Positions 1-12,050 of a DNA stretch of 64,000 nucleotides are shown one piece after another (the first letter of the stretch is position 1; each line of letters begins with the position of its first letter). The DNA lies in contig CM060733.1 in assembly GCA_030704615.1 (NCBI GenBank), positions 35,278,001-35,342,000 on the forward strand, written 5' to 3'. The stretch comes from Takakia lepidozioides. Its lineage: Eukaryota > Streptophyta > Takakiopsida > Takakiales > Takakiaceae. A program made the position numbers and the translations under genes. The notes under the pieces are model-generated. The model saw nothing but the letters and a program-made list of their open reading frames with translations, was not told the origin of the DNA and made no database searches.

Positions 1-2153
1 GTACGTACCTATCTATAATAGGGACACATAATGTCAGTGGAATGTGGATCTAATTTTTCTAATGCACTTTGAGGTTTTAGCACAAATGCCCTATTTTGAC
101 ATGGTGAGGTATTAATAAACTTAAATGAGCGAGAGCTATGATGCAAAGGAAGTGATAAAACTAAGTAGGCTGCAAGTTGGGCAGACATTTGTTGAGAATT
201 TAAGAAAGCATTACCCAACTTTATTATTCGTGTATCAGAATCTACTTTGTCAGCAACACATTTTTGGATGATTGTAAGTAATTCAGATGTTATTGTTTTG
301 TCTAGTTTTGTCATGTAAAATGTACAATAAGTGGCAGCAGCATATGGATATAAAATATTCTGTATGTCGGTGTTTGCACACCATAGGTATGCTACATGTT
401 TAGGAAATGCGTTCGTTCGTATATTTTTGGGAGTACGTTCAAGAAATATTGAACACCTTTCCTGGGTCGGATGCGGACTCCCACAAGCCGGACAGGGACA
501 ACTTCTCCATGCCGCGTGTTCCATTTCATCAGAGTTAATCGACTTCGTAAAGCTAAGATATACGTGTTTTCGTCTAATGTTAAAGATTGCAAAAATTCAG
601 TGAAAGTAATATCTTCACCCATATTCATTTCATGTAGTTTTAAGAAGAGTTTATTAGCTTGAGCTTGTAAATGAGCACATGATGTTGAAACTATTTCATT
701 TTCTTAAGAATTTGAGTGGAAGGCATAGGTGGTAAAGGGTAATGGAATCTACATATAGGTTGTTTGTTTTTTCTACATGTACGTATGTGTTTATGGGATT
801 GCACATCTTGTAAATGAAGTGGTAAAAGTGATGCTTCATATGAAATAATTTTTTGCACAAAAGATTGAATTTTATCATTATTATCAATTGTAAATAATGG
901 AGCATCTTTGATCCAAATGAGACCATGGTCATGTTCACTTCCTCTGCTTTGGAACTCAGTAACGAAAAAGAAATCTTCTACTTTACCAAGAAGGTTGGTT
1001 ATTTTTTTTATCATTTTTTGAAAAGCTGTTGTACGATGGTCGGAGTATCAAGCACATGTTATAGAATCAGTTCGGATTAGTTCTGCAATATGTGTCGGTT
1101 CTAAATCCTCAATTTTGTTAGGTATATTTAATTTTTCATAGTTTAGTTTGTGAAGCGCTTGAATTAAAGGTTCCCACAATCGTTAGCACTAGTAAGAGTT
1201 ATGAAAAAAGTTGGTGGACCTAATTGTCGAATCATTTGTAAATAAGTTTTTTCATAGGTCTTCTAAATAATCTGGAGATGTTCTCAAGCTTTTTAAATCT
1301 CGAAAACCAATATATGAATTTAGAATTCGATCTATATTTGGATTACCACGGACTTCAGCGGCTATTAGTAGTCCTCCATTCAATATACCTTTCCGAATTC
1401 GAATCCAGCTTGATGACATGACTTTGGAAATACATACTTTAGAAGCTTTGAAAAACAAATTGGGTATATTTGTACAAAAGTTATGATTTTTGTGTAGTAA
1501 TTCCCATTGTGCTATTTGTTGATATGAAAAGTTTTTGTAAATATCAGGTTTTCGAGAACAGCCAAAAAATAAAGTTGAGAAATTCAATTCTTCAGTGTAT
1601 TTGTCTTTGAAAAGTCTTATGGGATGAGATTTTTCTGTTGGTGCTATGGACAAAATTTCATTTTCATAATCATGGATTGTTTCAGAATGTAAAAAATTGT
1701 GAATCATAGTATCTGTTTCAACATTGTCTTGTTCTTCTTCAAATGTATCATTTGTGTCATCAACATCTACATCTACGTCATGATCGTCACTCTGATTTTG
1801 ATTATGTAAAGCAAAAAGGCTTGCCCATTGAGGACGAATTGTTATATTTAAATCTACATATAATGGGGTTTGAAATAAGCCAACATAACAACATTAGGTC
1901 GAATGTTACCTGCTAGATATGGAGATTTATACTGTAGTCGTCTTTTAAGGTAAAGACCTAAAGTAGCATCATCGTAAGGGAGGCGTGGCAGTATTGTTTG
2001 TGTATGATCAACATCTGATACAACATTAATTACACTTCCATGCATCTTATATTGTCCATGGCCATGTAGCTTATATATTTGGGCAAACGCTAAACGAGGG
2101 GATATAAGTCGTTCTTCTAGTTGTGTCAATTTTTGCACGGAGGGCAAGTCCAC
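1..2153 (-). pseudogene. Helitron Rep/helicase N-terminal half, decayed
   Basis: This is the N-terminal and Rep (HUH endonuclease) part of a rolling-circle Helitron transposase, read right to left. The start (about 2128-1854) has the motif EERLISPRLAF seen in Helitron N-terminal domains. Frame 1707-1252 carries the SIAPTEKSHPIRLFKDKYTEE segment shortened here to its recognisable core, then a PPTFFITLTSAN block. The HUH metal-binding motif is EHDHGLIW near 930. Further down, positions 524-9 hold the conserved block around NAFPKHVAYLWCANTDIQ. Breaks include a frameshift near 1850, a lost base near 1180 and an in-frame TGA near 1047 where Helitrons usually have Arg. The helicase half would lie left of the window. 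The right edge runs straight into a Copia RT fragment. Family assignment is firm; activity is excluded. Confidence 0.85.
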
Positions 2154-3181
2154 TGGTCGAGTGGCGTTGATCGTATTGAAAAATATGTTTCACTGCCTCC
2201 AGGTGAGGTTCCTGAGGTTTGGCCATAAATATGCTTACTGTGCCCACCGAGAAAACCAGATCAGGTCGAGTGTTGGTGTAGTAAATTAGTTTCCTCACCA
2301 TTCTCCTGTAAAGAGCTGGTTCTACCTGAGGTGCATCCATGTCAGAAAGCAGTTTGAGCCCTTCGATCATAGATACACTGTATGGATTGCAATTCATCAT
2401 GCCAAATTCCTCCAACATTTTGATTGCATACTGCCGCCGGCACATGAAAATGTCTGTATGAGTATGAGTGAGCTCTACTGCCAAGTATAGAGCTGCTAAC
2501 CCCATATCAATCATTTAGTATTCCTTCATAAGCTGTTCTTGGATCCGCACAATTTTCTCCCTGTGACTCCATGTGAGCAAGAGATCATCGACATATAACA
2601 CAAGAATAACAATTTTACCGTCAATCTTCATGTAGTATAGATTGTAATCGGCATCACTCTTGGACATTCCCTGCAACTGAAGATATCCGTCGATTTTTGA
2701 GTACCAAGCTCTTGGAGCTTGTTTAAGCCCATAGAGAGCTTTACGTAGTCGACATACCTTGATCTCAAATCCAACGGTAACATAGCAAGGTTGCTCCATA
2801 TACACGTCCTCTTGAAGATCGCCATTGAGAAGGGTGGTCTTCACAACCATGTGAAAGACTGGCCAACCCTCATGTGCTGCAAGAGCTAAAATTGTTCGAA
2901 TGGTAGGCCACGGCGAAGGTCTCCTCAAAATCGAGGCCCTTCGTTTGCTCAAAACCTCGGGCGACTAGACACGCTTTAAATTTGGCCACTTCACTATTTG
3001 ATCGTCGTTTTATCTTATATATCCACTTGGCGGTTATTGGCCGTTTTCTCTGAGGTAGTGTAGTGTGAATGTAATAGGGACAATTTAAAATTTTACTGTT
3101 GCTCACTGAGTTGTTTGTATTCAAGAGAGGGACCAGTACTAGTGTGAAAGATGTTAAGTCGTGCCCAATGGGTTTTTTCAT
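2126..3181 (-). pseudogene. Copia reverse transcriptase fragment
   Basis: This is the reverse-transcriptase part of a Ty1/Copia polyprotein on the minus strand. It contains WIYKIKRRS, the FHMVVKTTLLNGDL block, ALYGLKQAPRAWYSKI and the catalytic LYVDDLLLTW, followed by the NTRPDLVFSVG block. It is split over several frames: 3181-2870, 2952-2515 and 2514-2160. The expected link between the end of RT and the RNase H Asp block is missing: EAVKHIFQY runs directly into DQRHSTSG, so there is an internal deletion near 2170. The sequence then passes into Helitron coding sequence. No LTR is visible for this copy. Confidence 0.85.
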
Positions 3182-4959
3182 TCATTGTTTAAACGAGTTT
3201 CTCTCGTTACATGGATGTGTTTCATTTTCATCGAGGATGCAATATCGGAGAGGCCCTGAGAGTGCTGCGGGCAAGTAAATGAGCAGGGGCAGTGAGCAGA
3301 AGATGACTTAAGCACATTCTCCTTGTCTTGATTTGCCATGAAGCATAATTAGGATAGTAGTAATGAAGGGGTGAGAGGAGACAAAGGGGAGGCAGCGTTG
3401 TAACCTGTGCAGCTACCAGGAGGAAGAAGCAGTGCCGTCATTTCTTTGATGAATTGCAAATTTAGACTCCCTGGAAGATAAGTCTGCAAGGAGACAGCGT
3501 CTTGGGGGTCACTCCCCGTATTTTCAAAACCAAATATAGGGTGTAGTTTATTTTTGTTGAGGTAAATTTTAGAAAATTTTAACTTAGAAAATATGGTAGG
3601 GCAATATCCTTTCACCCAATGTTTTTATAAAAAAAAGTCACAAAAAATCTAAATTTTTACTTAAAAAGTTAATGTAATAAAGATTTTTATGTACAGTGTA
3701 ATGTATCCATCCGTGTGAAGTTTCTCATATTTCATCCAACTCTAATCCATCATGATGAAATCTTCTCAAAACTTCATTTATTCATCATGCTTACTTGATG
3801 AATAAGCCTACTCTCCCCAAATATGGGGTCCTTCGATTATGGTGTTTTTGAATTGGTTCTCTAAAGGTAGAGGTCACCTAAAGTTCAAATATTATTCCAG
3901 TGATACAAAGTGGATTGATGTTGAGACCATAATCTCAACAGTGACTATGACATTTGAACCATCTCAGAACTTGTACTCTTTAGATAGAAGTGATGGTACG
4001 GCTTTGAATGAGTTCGTGGCTAATGAAAATTAAACTTTTCTTTAGGTCCGGCATTTGACTTATGTATGGAATGTTGTTTGTGTACATGCTTTGAAATTTT
4101 ATAATTATTTAAAAAGATAATTAAAATAGCTTCTCATTTAACAATAATAGGGTTATGAATGCCCGCACATGTGGCTACGACGGGGCCCGCATGTGGCAGA
4201 GGGGTCATGGAGGGTGGGAGCGCCCCTACCGGACCCAGCCAATCCCCGCTAGTCTGCTTGCTGGGTTTACTGGCAAGCTGGTCTGCTGGGCCATAAAACA
4301 CATGAGCTAGTCTGCTGGGGCCCACAATATGCACATAAAACATTAGTTATTGCAAGGGTTGGTAGAAAGTGGCGGGTAGTGTGGTGGTTAAGAGCAAAGA
4401 ATGATAAGCATGAGGTATGGTGTTCAGATCTCGTTACGTTGTATCGTGGTAGTAATGTGTGTTATTAAATATATATTTTGTCGAAAGGTCTGCCGGTTTG
4501 TTGGAGGGGGATCTGCCCGGTCTGTTGGAGAGGTGTCAGTCCGCTCGTCGGTATGCTGGAGGGTTTGCCTAGTCCGCTAGAAGGTCCGCCACGGTAGATA
4601 AACAAGGACTTAGAAAAATTTCAGAATCTCGCCGACCGGTGAATGGGCGGTGGGCTTATGAGCTCACCCCAAGGGTCGTACTGGCGGGGCCCGCCCGTGT
4701 ATTCATGGCCCTATTATTAAACAATGAGAGGCATTAAAATAGGGTCTAATTAATTGTTATAAAAAAATAAATTATAAAAAATAGGGTATTAGGAAACCAA
4801 GGGTTTTACAATATTACCTAAAGATAGGGTGGAAAAAAATGCAAAATTTTAAAAATATAGCCTAGTATAAATATACCTTTGTACGCACGTGATATGGAAA
4901 AATAACATATAGTGATCCCCCCGTGGGATACGTCTTTAGCATTGGGGACAGCGCAATAG
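3182..4959. other. Non-coding stretch with degenerate TCTGCTGG repeats
   Basis: No gene is recognised here. Between about 4240 and 4600 there are many loose repeats of a GGTCTGCTGG / GGTCCGCTAG type. An open frame at 3839-4033 (plus) and one at 3615-3349 (minus) resemble nothing I recognise. Confidence 0.4.
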
Positions 4960-5392
4960 CCTGCTGCTCCAAGAAACAGTCCACAGTGGCATTATCATCT
5001 ATGGAGGCAGAATATCAGGCCTCTGACTGAAGCCGCGAAAGAGGCAACTTGGCTGAGAGGACGGGGAGACGAGTTGCAAAGGGTATGAAATCTTGAGGGA
5101 AGAACCGACTCCTTTTCTATGTGACAACCAGCGTACCGTCAAAATAGCTAGGAATCCTCTATTCTATGCAAGAATGAAGCATATTGAGGTGCATCATCAT
5201 TTCATTCGTGAAAAGGTTGAAAGCATGGAGATTAATTTAATCCATGTACCAACTTGCGATCAAATCGTAGATATCTTTACGAAGCCTTTGGGACGGATTA
5301 AATTGGAAACATTTAGAGGGAGTCTTGGAATGTGCAGTATTGAAGAGGCTGGGGGGCAAACCAATACGGATCTCAGCATCTGCCAAATTTAA
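4960..5392 (+). pseudogene. Copia RNase H C-terminal fragment
   Basis: This is the C-terminal part of a Copia RNase H on the plus strand, opposite to the RT fragment on its left, so it is a separate insertion. Visible motifs are CSKKQSTVALSSMEAEY, then in another frame LTEAAKEATWLRG, then CDNQRTVKIARNP, KHIEVHHHFIREKV and DIFTKPLGR. Two frameshifts separate these blocks, near 5025 and near 5090. A purine tract and an LTR-like sequence follow downstream, as expected for the 3' end of such an element. All upstream coding sequence is missing. Confidence 0.85.
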
Positions 5393-5521
5393 ATCGAAAG
5401 ACTCAATAAAGCCAGAAGATGCTACAATCGTATCAGGGTCAACTGCTTCATCGACACACTTGGGCGTCAGCTTTACTTGCTCAGGACTTTCTTCTTGAAA
5501 GCATATGGGTGTCTGAGGACT

Positions 5522-5860
5522 GAAGGGGGGTGTTAAATCACCAAGTGCACTGTTATTTATCAGTCCTCAGTAGTTACTAGTCTTGTAGCATTAGTAGATA
5601 TTAGTTCATTGCTCAAATGATAGATGAGCAACGGTGCGGTGCACCGCCACCATCAACATTTACTCCACCGTCATAGTAGGTAGATCTCATCTTTATTTGG
5701 TAGTTAGTTGGTAACTAAATTAATTCTCTCCTTAGTTGTAGGTGATCCTGTGATTAGTTAAATTGTGGCCCCTGCTGCTCTTTCGTATTCTCTCGTCTTA
5801 CGGTCCTCGAGCTGTAGGTAGTAAGCTAGTTCTTCACACTCAACCAGCTAACTTCCAAAA
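5522..5860 (+). repeat. Polypurine tract and probable 3' LTR of the Copia fragment
   Basis: The tract GAAGGGGGG at 5522-5530 is followed at once by TGTTAAATCACC, the TG start expected of an LTR. The LTR probably runs to about 5850; its right end is uncertain because no partner copy exists in the window. Position relative to the RNase H tail supports the call. Confidence 0.55.
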
Positions 5861-6248
5861 TTCAACATGAAAATTTAGGGCCGAAAAACATGGTGAAATG
5901 TGTTGCACAAGGTACCTTGATTAGCCGTGTCTGATTTTATCAGTTGTGCCGCTACTGCGGCGGCTTCCAGTTGACCATCTACCCATGTGGAGGCTTCTTG
6001 TAGCTATTGATCCACATGGAATCATAGGTAATCTGGAGTGTGAAATCCGGCCCTCTTGGATGAATCTGGACCCACACTCTATCCTTGCTCCTTCACCTAT
6101 CTATGCACTGGGCTGGACATGTCCTGACCCCTAACATGTGACCCGCCCAATTTCATATCTATACCATGGTATAGTCCTTGTTTTTGCCCATAATACGGGT
6201 ATTGGACGGGTATTGTCTTTGGCAATACCAGCCGGTCCGATTATTAAC
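5861..6248. other. Non-coding stretch
   Basis: No gene is recognised. A perfect 16-bp palindrome CTATACCATGGTATAG lies near 6160. The last eight bases, TTATTAAC (6241-6248), are the left target duplication of the hAT element that follows. Confidence 0.4.
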
Positions 6249-6488
6249 CAGTTTTGGGTGGTTCTTAGTTTTTTTTTAAAAATCCGCCGGGTCTGGATAC
6301 TTGACAGATTAGAGAATGATACATCTTGCTGCGGATCCAGATATTAGAATAATCTGCATTTCTAATACCGCCGGTTATATATAATAAAAGCTTTTAAAAA
6401 TCTGCCGGATATAAATAAGTCCGGATATTCAGATTATGATATCCGGGGGTTATAGAGTAATCCGGATAAATGAATCATAGGAAATAAC

Positions 6489-7281
6489 CAGTGCAGCGGA
6501 TATTTGATTTTGCCTCAAACCCCCCGCGGATCCCAACCCGGATATATATATGTGGATCTGCCGGAGGTCAAAAATTTAAATATCTGCCTCCGTTAGGAAC
6601 TGCCAGATATGAATAGCTCGGATAACTGGATCGGTTGAGGTCCTGTCGTTTTTTTTTAAATATTTGTTTTGATCCAGAACTAGTGGCCCACAAGAGACAG
6701 GTTTATGAACTTTTATATCCGCCCTTTAACCGGAGGTTCTTAACAGGTTATATGGTTAAACAAACGATGTGGCATGAGTTTTTTGTCTTAAAAAATACGA
6801 GCTTGAGGAGGAATTTGAGGACGAGGTAGAGGGAACAATTTCCCGAGGTAGAGGATTGCACATTTGTATAGGAGAGAATTGGGATTGAATAACGTTAATG
6901 AACACCTCAAATATGTTCAACTATGATATAATTTAGGTCAGATTATGGTTCAGCTCCTAATGAAACTTTGTGATACAAATAATGTTATTATTTTTCATTA
7001 GTATTTTTACATTAGATTTTAATTTTTGGTTTATTTTACATCATTAAAATAAACCATAACTTGTTTGATAACCGGATACTGAACTGCCCGATGCCATCTA
7101 GAGAGAAAGCCCATTTGTCCATAACCGCATAGGCTTAAATTTTATATTTATTGTTAACCGGCAGGATATCAAAAATGAGAAAGCTCCAAAACTCCGGAAC
7201 CGGAGAATGTGAATACAAAGTTAAAAGTGAAACATCCGTAACCGCCTGATATCAAAAAAATCAAATAACCGCCCAACACTG
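6489..7281. mobile_element. Non-autonomous hAT element nested in the outer copy (793 bp)
   Basis: It begins CAGTGCAGCGGATATTTGA and ends with the inverse of CAGTGTTGGGCGGTTATTTG. An exact 8-bp duplication GAAATAAC flanks it at 6481-6488 and 7282-7289. No coding capacity is seen. Since it lies inside the 6249-8203 element, it inserted later. Confidence 0.88.
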
Positions 7282-7414
7282 GAAATAACATCTTTTAAAT
7301 TTTTTCATTTAATGAATTTAAATCATTATAATTCTAATAAAATATTGATATTTATTGATATTTTATTTTATCTTATATCCGGTTGAGATCCGGTATTTTT
7401 ATCCGGGTACAATC

Positions 7415-8035
7415 CAGTGTTGGTCGGTTATCAGGGACCCACCCGGTTAATTACAGGTTATTTGCCGGGTAAGGGTAACTATAGCCGGAGGTTATGAGCA
7501 TAAAAGAGAACCGTGGATACTGAACACTGCCGGTACTGGACAACTCAAATACCCAGTGAAACACTCTGAACATGTGAGTGAATAGCATCTCCAGACAGAG
7601 AACCGACCCGGATATCTTTCAAGTGGATGGAAATGGTTATAGTAGCTATGGTTTCGTGGCAAATAATAGTTTTCTTTTGATGTCCTATTTTCACTATGTA
7701 CATTGAAGTTAAAATGGCCATTGAACCTGAGCGATAGGTTCTGCATGCCTAGGTTCTGCAGCCTACCTAGGGTACTTCAATTATATCCGATGGTAGGCAG
7801 GTTATATTTCGGTTATAACAAAGACACGACTTGAAATATCATCGTAGGTTATGATTTGTTCATGAATCGGCAAATAACCTGACCACACATATTGTTCAAA
7901 TTTTCATAACCGTAACCTAATAACCTTCATTCAATGTGCATATTTCACCTGGAACCGGAGGTTATTACGGCATGAGTCAACTTGTATAACCTGAACCTCA
8001 TGAGCTTTGAAAAAAATGAGAACCGACCAACATTG
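7415..8035. mobile_element. Second nested non-autonomous hAT element (621 bp)
   Basis: It begins CAGTGTTGGTCGGTT and ends with the inverse of CAATGTTGGTCGGTT, so 14 of 15 terminal bases match. The exact 8-bp duplication GTACAATC is at 7407-7414 and 8036-8043. An open frame at 7746-7492 shows no recognisable domain and is probably fortuitous. Confidence 0.9.
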
Positions 8036-8211
8036 GTACAATCCGGTTATTAATCTTTTTTATAGCAGGTAGGATCCTATCCGGATCCTCTGTTTTATGT
8101 ATCCGCCGGATATAAATAATAACCAAATATCAAATAGTTGCCGGATCCGGATACACTAGTATTTGGGTTGATATCCGGATCACTCTATATCCGCCCAACA
8201 TTGTTATTAAC

Positions 8212-8914
8212 CCTAGTATTGCAATTGTCAATACCAGTTGGTTTGGTTATTAACCATAGTATAACAATAGCCAATGCGAGCCAGGTCTGTTATTCAATAC
8301 CTGGTTGATACCTGGCCAAACCCTATATACCATTCCAACAATGGTCCAGCCCCAAGGGCCTGCCACTATTCTAGCACATGTGGGTGTTTTTAGCACATGT
8401 AGGGATCAAGGATTTCTTTTTGTCGGAAGAAAATTTCATCATGAGTATGAGGACCTCATAGCATATGCTGGTTTATGCGACTATGAGGGTTGCAATCAGT
8501 CTTCTTTTGCTTCACTTTGCATACTAAAATCTGCAACGTTATTATGTAATGCAAAGTCTGAATTTTGCAACAATTAATTATGCTTCTAATTTCAATTAAA
8601 GACATATGAATGATTTAGTGGTTATTTAAATTTAAATTTAAATTATTTATATCCGGGTTGATAACAGGCTGGTATTAGATTGGAATACCCATCCTATTGA
8701 TACCCCATTCGCAAATAAAAAATCATACGTTAGAACCGGCAGATATTAAAATTAAGTGAATCTTCCAATACCATGGAACCGGCTGTATTGAAAATTAACT
8801 TATTTTCAATACCACGACCCGGCTGGTATTAGAAAAAGTAATACCCCCCTAACACTGGTAGATACAAACAAGGGCCCGCGAATTTCGGTAGCCTCGTCAT
8901 ATTGACGTTCAAAC
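8212..8914. other. Non-coding stretch with further hAT-terminus-like sequences
   Basis: The stretch contains repeated CAATACCAGCCGG-like subterminal motifs and an AACACTG end near 8853-8860 followed by GTAGATAC, which looks like the right end of another hAT-type element. I found no matching left end or duplication. An open frame at 8305-8577 has no recognisable domain. Confidence 0.45.
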
Positions 8915-9130
8915 CAGTGTTGGGCGGTTCTTGCCTTTGTGAAGGAACCTTCGGTTCCGGTTCCACAAATTTTTGAAGAGACGGTTCCAGATCCGGATCC
9001 GGTTATTTTTTATTAAGGCGGTTCCGGTCCGGTTCAGGTTCTGACTTTTTAACATGGGGGCGGTTCCGGTTACCGGTTAGTTGCTGGAAAAAAAACAGCG
9101 GTTCCGGTTAGGTTCTGGTTCTTTTTTAAA
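8915..9130 (+). repeat. hAT left terminus with GGTTCCGG subterminal repeats
   Basis: CAGTGTTGGGCGGTT starts at 8915 and is the same terminus as that of the nested elements. It is followed by dense GGTTCCGG and GGTTCC repeats to about 9120, which fits hAT subterminal transposase-binding repeats. The transposase pseudogene lies next to it, so this may be the left edge of the autonomous parent. The right terminus was not found before 12.6 kb. Confidence 0.6.
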
Positions 9131-9650
9131 AATATATTAAATTCTTTTAATTTTTTTATTCTTCTGGAAAATTAGATGAACTGATCTGATTGGTCATACT
9201 GAGAATTTTCAACTAAAACCAGGGAATTTATTAGTAAAACAGAAGTAAATAAACTTATATGTTTTTTGTGATTGTCTTTTATGGTATATATATAACTAGT
9301 TAAATACGCATGGTCTCCATTAAAAATGGAAAACCAAAGATTTTATAAGTTTTCGTACGGTGTAGCAAAGAACAACTAAAACAAACTAACTACATAAGGA
9401 TCTTAATTCAAAATACAAAACAAATTAAACATGTGTAATTCTATGGTTACCTTTTATGGTGCAGCAAAAGCACAACTAAAAAAAACTACATAAATTTGTG
9501 TTTTTTGGATGATGCTTTGTCAATATAGCATACAACAAACTAAGTACACGGGATGTCACTGAAATTTTCAATAAAAATGACAAATAAACAAACTCCAATC
9601 AAAGGAGTATAGTATAATATGTTGAACAATAATTTGTCTCTAAGACAAAT
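9131..9650. other. AT-rich non-coding stretch
   Basis: No gene is recognised. The sequence is AT-rich and has repeated words such as GTGCAGCAAAAGCACAACTAAA and GTAGCAAAGAACAACTAAA shortened here, suggesting internal duplication (near 9360 and 9460). Confidence 0.3.
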
Positions 9651-12050
9651 CATTCTACCTCAAAGAGGTTTGCCTCTGCAATCAAGTCCTCATTCTCATC
9701 TAAGAGGACTTCTTCCCTATCCAAAAACTCTTTCATGGAAGTACTAAAGCAACCAACTCTAGCATCATTTGGCCAATTCTTGAGATCCAACTATGCCCAA
9801 GATTAGCCGTGCCAAAAATCCCACATACGGAAAGAGAGACTCGTGTTCTTTCCACCATTTCAAAGGAGCCACGCACTCACCCTCAATTATCTTCGTCCTT
9901 CTGAAATGTGATAGTTGTTCTCTCACTACTGTCAATGTCATGTCTTCATTGTGGTCATGCACACCAAATAAGGACATCTCGTCCATTGTGGAAGTGGGCT
10001 GTGATTGGGCCGGAGTATCCGGATGTAAGACCTTGAAACACTTTATCAAAAGAGGCTCTAACACCATGCTATCATATTGGGACACAATATGCAAAGCATG
10101 CTCTTTGCCCACATATTGTGATACCAATGACAACCCCTTGTAACGTGGGTCAAGCATAAACGCGAGCATATTGTGAGCTTTGCGCGATTGAAACCCTTCC
10201 AAAAAAGAAAGAAATGGTTCCAAGACATATACCACCTCTCAAGCCATCCGCCATTCCAACAATGTCAACTCTGTTGAGAAATCCCCCATGTAATGATCCA
10301 CAGTTGCAGCCCTGGGAGGACTACTTCCTCGCATGCGAATTGTTGTGGCAATGGCTGCATTAAGAGCATCGGACAACAGCCAAAATCCCCCAGATTGATT
10401 CATAATGCACTCATGAACCACAGGCCCTAGAACTGTAGAAATTGATTGGGCAATGGCCCACACTTGTGGACTTGGTATGCAAAACTGCAGTGCCAATGAG
10501 GTTTGCCTAGAGTAACAAGTGATTATGGCTTGCCTAAACTCCAAAGTCTCTTAGAAGATGATCACCTTGGAAGCAAACCGTGTCTTCACCGGAGTCTTCA
10601 GTTTGTGGGGATGAATGTCGTTGTCCACACATGCCTTTGCCCATTCATGTCTCCCTTTGCCACTTTTTTTGGTCCAAGTAATGGTTTTTTGCAACTCTGA
10701 TTGGGCATTTTTTATAGAAACCGATCTCATATCTGTGCATACTTTTGCATCATTTGTTGCATACTGGCAACACTTGGACATTGCATGCCCAAAACAGCTA
10801 CCCACAAATGGAGAATCCAACCCCAAACACGCACATGAGACCACCAAATTCAAAGCATTGGTCAAAGTGGCCAAGTTACCTCCCTCATCTTTGACGTAAG
10901 CAATAATGCGAGTATTGAGGCCATACTTCACAAGAAGATTGTTGACTTGATGTGCCATGGCAGCCCCAGATGTGTCAGGTGTCTCAAACATGCCAAGAGT
11001 CACATGACATTGCTCCCACTGTTCATTAATAAAGTGCGCTATGATGACAAAAGTGTCAGTTCCCCCTCTTGACATCCACAAATCAAAACTCACGGAGCAA
11101 GTAGCACAACTCTGAAGAGATGGGGACATGTAGCGCTATTTCGTCTTCTCTGCCAAGATTGGAATGGCCTCATTCACAAATGTCCGTCGAGAAGGGAAAA
11201 CAATCCGAGGATTTTGCCTCAACACCATCATTCTTAGTCAAGGGGATTCTACCAAAGACAGTGGAACCAACTCCTTTGCAATGAACAAGACTAAATCCTC
11301 ATTGAACTGTTTCTGTTGATCATCATTTTGGTTGTATGGAGTGGAGCTCCCAAAAAAAAAAGCTATGTTTCTAGGAGTGGGGCCGGGCCTCTTTTTTGCT
11401 GGCCTACGGGCTTTCTCAGGTCCTTCATTTTCCCTCTCAATCCACCTACGCAAAACAATGTCATGTTCTTGATCCACATGCTTTCGAAGGGCAGAGATAC
11501 CATTGATTTTATTATAGGTCACAATGCCCTTCTTGCTTGCAGGAGTGACACCAACAGGATGACATAGAACACACCTCATTTGTTGTGGATTTGTTATGTC
11601 CACTGGAGCAGAGTTTTTTGTTGCATAGAATGCCCATGTCGAAGCAGTGCGATTGTGGGGCTTCCAAAAATCCCGTTGTTTTTCAAGTACTGGGAGCTGC
11701 GCCTCCACATCCAACACCGTGTGTGATGGCGAAACTGTGGAAGATGACATTGCAGCCGAGGCTTGATGAGCTGATATAAATGAGGCTGCATGATGAGCAT
11801 CCTCCGCAACATGACACTCCACCAAAGCTCTCTCATTATCAACATTGACTTCAGGAACAACTTCCCTTTCTAGTTCATCGAAAATATTGGGCTCCATGAC
11901 ATAAAAAACTTGTGGAACAACTCCTGTGTAAAAACAATGCAAACAAAGAATCCAAAAGACATTTAATAATTGTGCACAACTCATATATTTACAAAAGTTT
12001 GGAATGGTATATGGCTGGCCAAAACGAAAGTGTGGGGAGAGACACCGCAC
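9650..12050 (-). pseudogene. hAT transposase with BED finger, four nonsense codons
   Basis: This would cut and paste an hAT transposon. The probable start is Met at 11895. A BED-type zinc finger is visible as MRCVLCHP and LRKHVDQEH near 11570-11470. The catalytic core carries SFDLWMSRGGTDTF near 11085 and the AYVKDEGGNL block near 10890. The segment MLAFMLDPRYKGL lies near 10160. All pieces share one reading frame, interrupted only by stops at 11238-11240 (TGA), 11136-11138 (TAG), 10551-10553 (TAA) and 10239-10241 (TGA). At the C-terminus the dimerisation block is missing: LILGIVGSQ runs into NWPNDARVG in another frame near 9780, so it has lost about 35 residues that the related copy at 36.6 kb keeps. 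It cannot be active. Confidence 0.88.

Larger units (their letters stand above)
6249..8203. mobile_element. Non-autonomous hAT element, outer (1955 bp)
   Basis: The element begins CAGTTTTGGGTGGTT and ends with the inverse of CAATGTTGGGCGG. It is flanked by an exact 8-bp duplication TTATTAAC at 6241-6248 and 8204-8211. Target duplications of 8 bp and termini starting CA.TG are characteristic of hAT transposons. It has no transposase gene. Subterminal DNA is rich in CCGGTTAT and ATCCGCCGG-like repeats, as in other hAT families. Two further elements sit inside it, so it is the oldest of the three. Confidence 0.85.
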
